Origin: Dorea_A amylophila | Lineage (GTDB): Bacteria > Bacillota > Clostridia > Lachnospirales > Lachnospiraceae | Direction of reading: 5' to 3' | Assembly (NCBI RefSeq): GCF_025567265.1 | Contig: NZ_JAOQJW010000016.1 | Span: 22,429 to 86,428, forward strand | Length of the DNA: 64,000 bases | Part shown: positions 59,312 through 64,000 of the stretch, one piece after another | Layout of the letters: each line of letters opens with the position of its first letter | Position numbering within the stretch: position 1 is the stretch's first letter | Position numbers and translations under genes: made by a program | Notes under the pieces: generated by a model | Seen by the model: only the letters and a program-made list of their open reading frames with translations | Databases searched by the model: none | What the model was told of the DNA's origin: nothing

Positions 59312-59731
59312 TTGAATGAGAGAGAAAAAATTATTCGTTTATGGTTTGATATGTGGTTGAAACAGCAAGACTTAGGAATGGATAAAATTTTTACAGAAGA
59401 TGTTGTTTATACGGAAAGCTGGTGTCCTAAATATGAAAATCTTAAAACAGTAAAACATTGGTTTAATGAATGGAATACTCGTGGTAAAGTCATTATTTGG
59501 GATATTAAACAGTTCTTTCATAAAGAAAATCAAACTGTCGTAGAATGGTATTTTAAAAATGAAATGAATACGGGAAGCGTTGAAGAATTTGACGGTATTT
59601 CCTTAATTGAATGGACAGAAGATAACAAAATCAAATCATTAAAAGAATATGGTTGCAATCTGAATAACTATAATCCATATCAACACAGCGATAACCCTCA
59701 ATTTAGAGATGAAAAAACAAACTGGTTTTAA
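59312..59731 (+). CDS. NTF2/SnoaL-like protein
   Basis: Protein of 139 residues with the cone-shaped NTF2-like fold pattern: helical start (REKIIRLWFDMWLKQQDLGM), a strand with the VYTESWCPKYENLKTVKHWF segment and strands TVVEWYFKNEMNTG and GISLIEWTEDNKIKSLKEY. TTG start after GAGGTG. It is a cargo gene alone between core transfer genes, with its own promoter and terminator. Enzyme or binding role unknown. Confidence 0.82.
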   Translation: MNEREKIIRLWFDMWLKQQDLGMDKIFTEDVVYTESWCPKYENLKTVKHWFNEWNTRGKVIIWDIKQFFHKENQTVVEWYFKNEMNTGSVEEFDGISLIEWTEDNKIKSLKEYGCNLNNYNPYQHSDNPQFRDEKTNWF

Positions 59732-59762
59732 AACTTAATCAAATTATATCCATATACATAAA

Positions 59763-59792
59763 GCAGTTAGTCTTAGGATTGACTGCTTTTTT
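59763..59792 (+). terminator. Terminator/repeat ending cargo module 2
   Basis: GCAGTTAGTC...GATTGACTGC hairpin and six T, nearly the same as the hairpin at 56047 (one base differs in the loop). Confidence 0.85.
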
Positions 59793-59821
59793 CTTACCTA
59801 AAATCAGATTGGAGTGATGAC

Positions 59822-60118
59822 ATGAACGATATTTTTAAGGATATGCAGGCAAAAGTCGGCTGTGAATACATTTCCGACCTGCCCTCTTACAAGCGTAAGG
59901 TGTGGCAGGAAATGAAACGACTGAACCCTGCCGACTATGAAGAAAGACAGTTAGAAGATTTTTCAAAGTATGTGTTTGGTATGTCGTACCAGACCTTACA
60001 AGATGTGATGAAACAACAGAAAGGACGTGAGGAACAATGCAGGAAACAAGGGTGCTGGTGGAAACGAAAGGAACAACTGGCGAAGAAACAATATCATACT
60101 GGTTTGAACTGCCGATAG
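59822..60118 (+). CDS. Small transfer-region protein
   Basis: Protein of 98 residues, hydrophilic and helical (VGCEYISDLPSYKRKVWQEM, PADYEERQLEDFSKYVFGMS), with GGAGTG 6 nt before the ATG. It overlaps the first ardA-like gene by 82 bp in another frame; the basic C-terminal 30 residues lie in that overlap. It is regularly placed before ArdA in Tn916-like elements of gut Firmicutes. No function is known to me. Confidence 0.7.
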   Translation: MNDIFKDMQAKVGCEYISDLPSYKRKVWQEMKRLNPADYEERQLEDFSKYVFGMSYQTLQDVMKQQKGREEQCRKQGCWWKRKEQLAKKQYHTGLNCR

Positions 60119-60451
60119 ATGTTGCCGAGTTTGAAGAAAAGTTAGGTGTCGGTGCAGAAAGTGGGGATTACCGTATTATCGAAAAGGTGTTGCCTTATGC
60201 TGATGAAGTCCACGAACATACAAGCGTGTACCAGCTCAACGAATTAGATTTTATGTACCGCCAGCTTTCAAGTGATATGCAGGAAGAATATGTATCACTA
60301 CTTACGGTGTTTGAAAATTTAGAAGCACTTTATATTTGCAGGAACGTGATTACGGTTTATCCCAACTGCAAAAGCATGATAGATGTTGCAAAGCAAAAGC
60401 TGATGAACGACCCGACGTTCAAACATTTATCCGAGGACTGTCAAGCCTACT
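60037..60451 (+). CDS. ArdA-like antirestriction protein 1, C-terminus in gap
   Basis: The first 138 residues of an ArdA-family DNA mimic: ETISYWFELPIDVAEFEEKL and YQLNELDFMYRQLSSDMQEE match the N- and central domains of Tn916 Orf18 in a more divergent form. ArdA proteins block type I restriction during transfer. The end is lost in the N run. A second, closer ArdA follows the gap. Confidence 0.75.
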
Positions 60452-60669
60452 NNNNNNNNNNNNNNNNNNNNNNNNNNNNNNNNNNNNNNNNNNNNNNNNN
60501 NNNNNNNNNNNNNNNNNNNNNNNNNNNNNNNNNNNNNNNNNNNNNNNNNNNNNNNNNNNNNNNNNNNNNNNNNNNNNNNNNNNNNNNNNNNNNNNNNNNN
60601 NNNNNNNNNNNNNNNNNNNNNNNNNNNNNNNNNNNNNNNNNNNNNNNNNNNNNNNNNNNNNNNNNNNNN
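60452..60669. other. Assembly gap (218 N)
   Basis: Unknown bases between two ArdA-type genes. The length fits the missing end of the first and start of the second, so they are most likely separate genes and not one fused ORF. Confidence 0.98.
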
Positions 60670-61062
60670 ATCGGCTTGAATGAACAGTATGAGGAATACG
60701 CTATCCATGATACCGACAACTTCCCTATTGCGATTGGCGAGTATGTTTCTATTGAAGAACTCAATGAGATGTATGAAATGATAGAGGAACTTCCCGACTA
60801 TATCGTAGAGTGTCTGGACGAATTTATCAGCCACTACGGGACGCTGGAAGAAGTCGTGGAACACAAGGACGATATTTATTATTATCCCGACTGTGAAACC
60901 ATGACAGACGTTGCCTACTACTACATAGACGAATTGCAGGCACTTGGGGATATTCCACCCAGCTTGCAGAACTACATTGACTATGAAGCCTACGGGCGAG
61001 ATTTGGATATGGGCGGTTGCTTTATTGAAACAAGCCGAGGTATGTGCGAGATACCATATTAA
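60670..61062 (+). CDS. ardA: ArdA antirestriction protein 2 (Tn916 Orf18-like), N-terminus in gap
   Basis: The last 130 residues of ArdA: IGLNEQYEEYAIHDTDNFPI, YVSIEELNEMYEMIEELPDY and the conserved LQNYIDYEAYGRDLDMGG, all typical of Tn916 ArdA. The sequence is strongly acidic, as expected of a DNA mimic that binds type I restriction enzymes. It was likely about 165 residues; the start lies in the gap. Confidence 0.92.
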   Translation: MGLNEQYEEYAIHDTDNFPIAIGEYVSIEELNEMYEMIEELPDYIVECLDEFISHYGTLEEVVEHKDDIYYYPDCETMTDVAYYYIDELQALGDIPPSLQNYIDYEAYGRDLDMGGCFIETSRGMCEIPY

Positions 61063-61180
61063 CGCTGGAAGATCTGCGACAAGCATTGTTGCTACTGACA
61101 GCGTATTTCTCTTTTAAGGGACAGTCTGAAACATGGCTGTCCTTTTCTATTTAGAAACTTACGAAAGGAGCTGAAAGAAC

Positions 61181-61579
61181 TTGAAAAAGATTAAAAGCTA
61201 CACGGGTATCTGGAACGTAGAAAAAGTCTTATATGCAATCAATGACTTTAACTTGCCCTTTCCCGTTACTTTTACACAGATTACATGGTTTGTGATTACG
61301 GAATTTATCATCATTCTGTTTGGGGATATTCCCCCACTTTCCATGATAGAGGGAGCGTTTCTCAAATACTTCGGTATTCCCGTTGCTCTCACTTGGTTTA
61401 TGTCGCAGAAAACCTTTGACGGAAAGAAGCCGTACAGCTTTTTGAAATCACAGATAACCTATGCCCTGCGACCAAAAATCACTTATGCAGGAAAAGCCGT
61501 AAAACTGCATAAGCAGACCTTGAATGAAACAATCACGGCAGTAAGGAGTGTGAACTATGTTCCCGATAAAATATATTGA
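61181..61579 (+). CDS. TcpE-family conjugal transfer membrane protein (Tn916 Orf17-like)
   Basis: Protein of 132 residues with two transmembrane helices (ITWFVITEFIIILFGDIPPL, FGIPVALTWFMSQ) and the family's YSFLKSQITYALRPK segment. TTG start after GAAAGGAG. It overlaps the VirB4-like gene by 23 bp and is part of the transfer pore in Tn916/Tcp systems. Confidence 0.92.
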   Translation: MKKIKSYTGIWNVEKVLYAINDFNLPFPVTFTQITWFVITEFIIILFGDIPPLSMIEGAFLKYFGIPVALTWFMSQKTFDGKKPYSFLKSQITYALRPKITYAGKAVKLHKQTLNETITAVRSVNYVPDKIY

Positions 61580-64000
61580 CAATAACCTTGTCTGGAACAA
61601 GGACAATGAAGTGTTTGCCTATTATGAGCTGATACCGTACAACTATTCTTTTCTATCCGCAGAGCAGAAATTTATCGTGCATGACAGCTTTCGACAGCTC
61701 ATTGCACAGTCCCGTGAGGGTAAAATTCATGCGTTGCAGATTGCCACAGAAAGCTCAATCCGCAGTATGCAGGAGCAGTCAAAGAAGCTGGTAACTGGAA
61801 AATTAAAGGAAGTTGCCTATCAGAAGATAGACGAACAGACCGAAGCGTTAGTATCTATGATTGGGGACAATCAAGTGGACTACCGCTTTTTTCTTGGCTT
61901 TAAGCTCATGGTTACGGAAGAACAGCTCAATCTGAAGAACATCAAAAAATCGGCGTGGCTGACGTTCACGGAATTTCTCCATGAAGTGAACCACACGCTG
62001 ATGAATGATTTTGTTTCCATGCCGAATGATGAAATCAACCGTTACATGAAAATGGAAAAGTTACTGGAAAATAAAATCTCCCGTCGCTTTAAGGTGCGTC
62101 GCTTGGAAATCAATGATTTTGGCTATCTCATGGAACATCTTTACGGCAGGGACGGTATCGCCTATGAAGATTATGAGTACCAGCTACCAAAGAAAAACTA
62201 TAAGAAAGAAACGCTGATAAAATACTACGACCTTATCCGTCCGACAAGGTGTGTGATTGAAGAAAGCCAGCGATATTTAAGACTGGAACATGAGGACAAA
62301 GAAAGTTATGTGTCCTATTTTACCGTCAATGCGATTGTCGGGGAGCTTGATTTTCCGTCCTCTGAAATCTTCTATTTCCAGCAACAGCAGTTTACCTTTC
62401 CAGTTGATACTTCCATGAATGTAGAAATCGTGGAAAACCGAAAAGCATTAACGACAGTCCGCAATAAGAAAAAAGAATTGAAAGATTTGGATAATCACGC
62501 CTATCAAGCTGGAAGCGAAACAAGCTCAAATGTGGTGGACGCATTAGACAGCGTGGACGAGCTGGAAACGGATTTAGACCAGACAAAAGAAAGTATGTAT
62601 AAGCTCTCTTATGTGGTGCGTGTATCGGCTGACGATTTGGACGAATTAAAACGCCGTTGTGATGAAGTCAAGGACTTTTACGACGATTTGAATGTAAAAC
62701 TGGTACGTCCTGCTGGGGATATGCTGGGGCTTCATTCTGAATTTTTACCAGCCAGCAAGCGATATATCAATGACTATGTGCAGTATGTAAAATCAGACTT
62801 CTTGGCTGGGCTTGGTTTTGGTGCGACACAGCAGTTAGGGGAAACTACGGGTATCTATATGGGCTATTCCGTTGATACGGGAAGAAATGTGTACCTGCAA
62901 CCGTCCCTTGCCAGTCAAGGTGTGAAAGGTACAGTTACCAACGCGTTAGCTTCTGCTTTTGTCGGTTCGCTTGGCGGTGGGAAGTCGTTCTGCAACAATC
63001 TTCTGGTGTATTATTCGGTTCTCTTTGGGGGACAAGCGGTTATCTTAGACCCAAAATCAGAGCGTGGCAACTGGAAAGAAACGCTTCCAGAAATCGCCCA
63101 TGAAATCAATATCGTAAACCTTACCAGCGACAAGGACAATGCAGGACTTCTTGACCCATTTGTGATTATGAAGAATGTCAAAGACGCTGAAAGTCTGGCA
63201 ATCGACATCTTGACATTCCTTACTGGTATTTCCTCTAGGGACGGCGAAAAATTCCCCGTGTTACGAAAAGCGGTTCGTTCCGTTACCCAGAGCGACAGTC
63301 GGGGCTTGCTCCATGTGATAGAAGAGCTACGCTGTGAAGATACACCCATATCAAGAAATATCGCAGACCATATCGACAGTTTCACGGACTACGATTTTGC
63401 ACACCTGCTGTTTTCAGACGGTACGGTGGAAAATGCTATCAGTCTGGATAACCAGCTCAATATCATTCAAGTAGCGGACTTAGTATTACCAGATAAGGAC
63501 ACGACCTTTGAGGAATACACGACCATTGAATTATTGTCGGTGTCTATGCTGATTGTGATTAGTACCTTTGCCCTTGATTTTATCCATTCGGACAGAAGTA
63601 TTTTTAAGATTGTCGATTTGGACGAAGCGTGGGCGTTCTTAAATGTGGCACAAGGCGAAACCTTATCAAATAAGCTGGTTCGTGCTGGACGAGCTATGCA
63701 GGCAGGCGTTTATTTCGTTACACAATCCTCTGGCGACGTGTCAAAAGAAAGTCTGAAAAACAATATCGGCTTAAAATTCGCTTTCCGTTCTACTGACATC
63801 AACGAGATAAAACAGACCTTAGAATTTTTCGGTATCGACAAGGACGACGAGAACAACCAGAAACGCTTGCGTGATTTGGAGAACGGACAATGCTTATTGC
63901 AGGACTTATACGGACGTGTCGGTGTGGTGCAGATACACCCAGTCTTTGAAGAACTGCTACACGCCTTTGATACCAGACCGCCCGTACAGAGAAATGAGGT
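61557..64000 (+). CDS. VirB4-like conjugation ATPase (Tn916 Orf16-like), cut by window end
   Basis: ATPase that powers assembly of the conjugation pore; about 814 residues are present, close to full length. The frame from MFPIKYIDNNLVWNKDNEVF is open to the window edge. Walker A is SLGGGKSFCNN near residue 478, Walker B is FKIVDLDEAWAFL near 684, and the arginine-finger region YFVTQSSGDVSKESLKNNI is near 718. AAGGAGTG precedes the ATG, which overlaps the TcpE-like gene. The next genes (Orf15, Orf14) would lie outside. Confidence 0.95.
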   Translation, partial: MFPIKYIDNNLVWNKDNEVFAYYELIPYNYSFLSAEQKFIVHDSFRQLIAQSREGKIHALQIATESSIRSMQEQSKKLVTGKLKEVAYQKIDEQTEALVSMIGDNQVDYRFFLGFKLMVTEEQLNLKNIKKSAWLTFTEFLHEVNHTLMNDFVSMPNDEINRYMKMEKLLENKISRRFKVRRLEINDFGYLMEHLYGRDGIAYEDYEYQLPKKNYKKETLIKYYDLIRPTRCVIEESQRYLRLEHEDKESYVSYFTVNAIVGELDFPSSEIFYFQQQQFTFPVDTSMNVEIVENRKALTTVRNKKKELKDLDNHAYQAGSETSSNVVDALDSVDELETDLDQTKESMYKLSYVVRVSADDLDELKRRCDEVKDFYDDLNVKLVRPAGDMLGLHSEFLPASKRYINDYVQYVKSDFLAGLGFGATQQLGETTGIYMGYSVDTGRNVYLQPSLASQGVKGTVTNALASAFVGSLGGGKSFCNNLLVYYSVLFGGQAVILDPKSERGNWKETLPEIAHEINIVNLTSDKDNAGLLDPFVIMKNVKDAESLAIDILTFLTGISSRDGEKFPVLRKAVRSVTQSDSRGLLHVIEELRCEDTPISRNIADHIDSFTDYDFAHLLFSDGTVENAISLDNQLNIIQVADLVLPDKDTTFEEYTTIELLSVSMLIVISTFALDFIHSDRSIFKIVDLDEAWAFLNVAQGETLSNKLVRAGRAMQAGVYFVTQSSGDVSKESLKNNIGLKFAFRSTDINEIKQTLEFFGIDKDDENNQKRLRDLENGQCLLQDLYGRVGVVQIHPVFEELLHAFDTRPPVQRNE

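Noticed and set aside
60037..61062. A single 341-residue fused ArdA across the assembly gap
   Set aside because: The two sides each fit one ArdA of normal length, and the missing 70 residues match one end plus one start; the in-frame reading is accidental.

Overview
The window looks like the chromosome of a gut Firmicute, most likely a Lachnospiraceae member (Blautia/Dorea/Mediterraneibacter-like). This is inferred from gene content: an Rnf complex, a sodium-pumping decarboxylase operon, split IspH/S1 genes, large serine recombinases and a Tn916-type conjugation module. Two runs of N (51941-52241 and 60452-60669) mark it as a scaffolded draft assembly. I saw no rRNA, tRNA or CRISPR array.

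Region 1 (1-22.6 kb) is core chromosome, almost all on the minus strand. It holds the start of an rnf operon (rnfC, rnfD), a block of flavoprotein/cmk/ispH/S1-protein genes, an RpiR regulator, and a five-gene biotin-dependent decarboxylase operon (CoA carboxyltransferase, OadG-like lipoprotein, biotin carrier, OadB pump, pyruvate/oxaloacetate carboxyltransferase). A POT peptide transporter follows, then a 2-isopropylmalate synthase fused to an AraC-type DNA-binding domain, a sodium/solute symporter with a promoter-proximal palindrome, methylglyoxal synthase, and a PglD/NeuD-like acyltransferase fused to an N-acetylhexosamine-1-kinase-like kinase. A 244-bp branched palindrome (7522-7765) follows the decarboxylase operon.

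Region 2 (22.7-24.3 kb) is a scar of broken genes: an Old-Yellow-Enzyme N-terminus and an ORF joining a sugar-transferase fragment to most of a CytX-type permease. It marks the edge of the accessory DNA.

Region 3 (24.3-48.1 kb) is mobile DNA with plasmid-like functions: a HEPN-like protein, an acidic triple-repeat peptide, a serine recombinase with an apparently inactive resolvase-like partner and two small proteins sharing an unknown domain with it, a RepA-type ATPase with nearby 20-bp iterons, ParM/ParR with parC-like repeats, a GIY-YIG-like protein, an operon of four large serine recombinases (one apparently inactive), MobC/MobA mobilisation genes, an Rpn-family nuclease and an AAA ATPase.

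Region 4 (48.4-64 kb, plus strand) is the left part of a Tn916-family conjugative element: a thioester/VaFE-repeat surface adhesin, two DUF961 genes, the FtsK-like coupling ATPase, an oriT hairpin, the MobT relaxase, TcpD, two ArdA proteins, TcpE and a VirB4-like ATPase cut by the window end. Two cargo modules (response regulator/ABC transporter/histidine kinase, and an NTF2-like protein) sit between core genes. Each starts with a very similar promoter and ends with a near-identical terminator.
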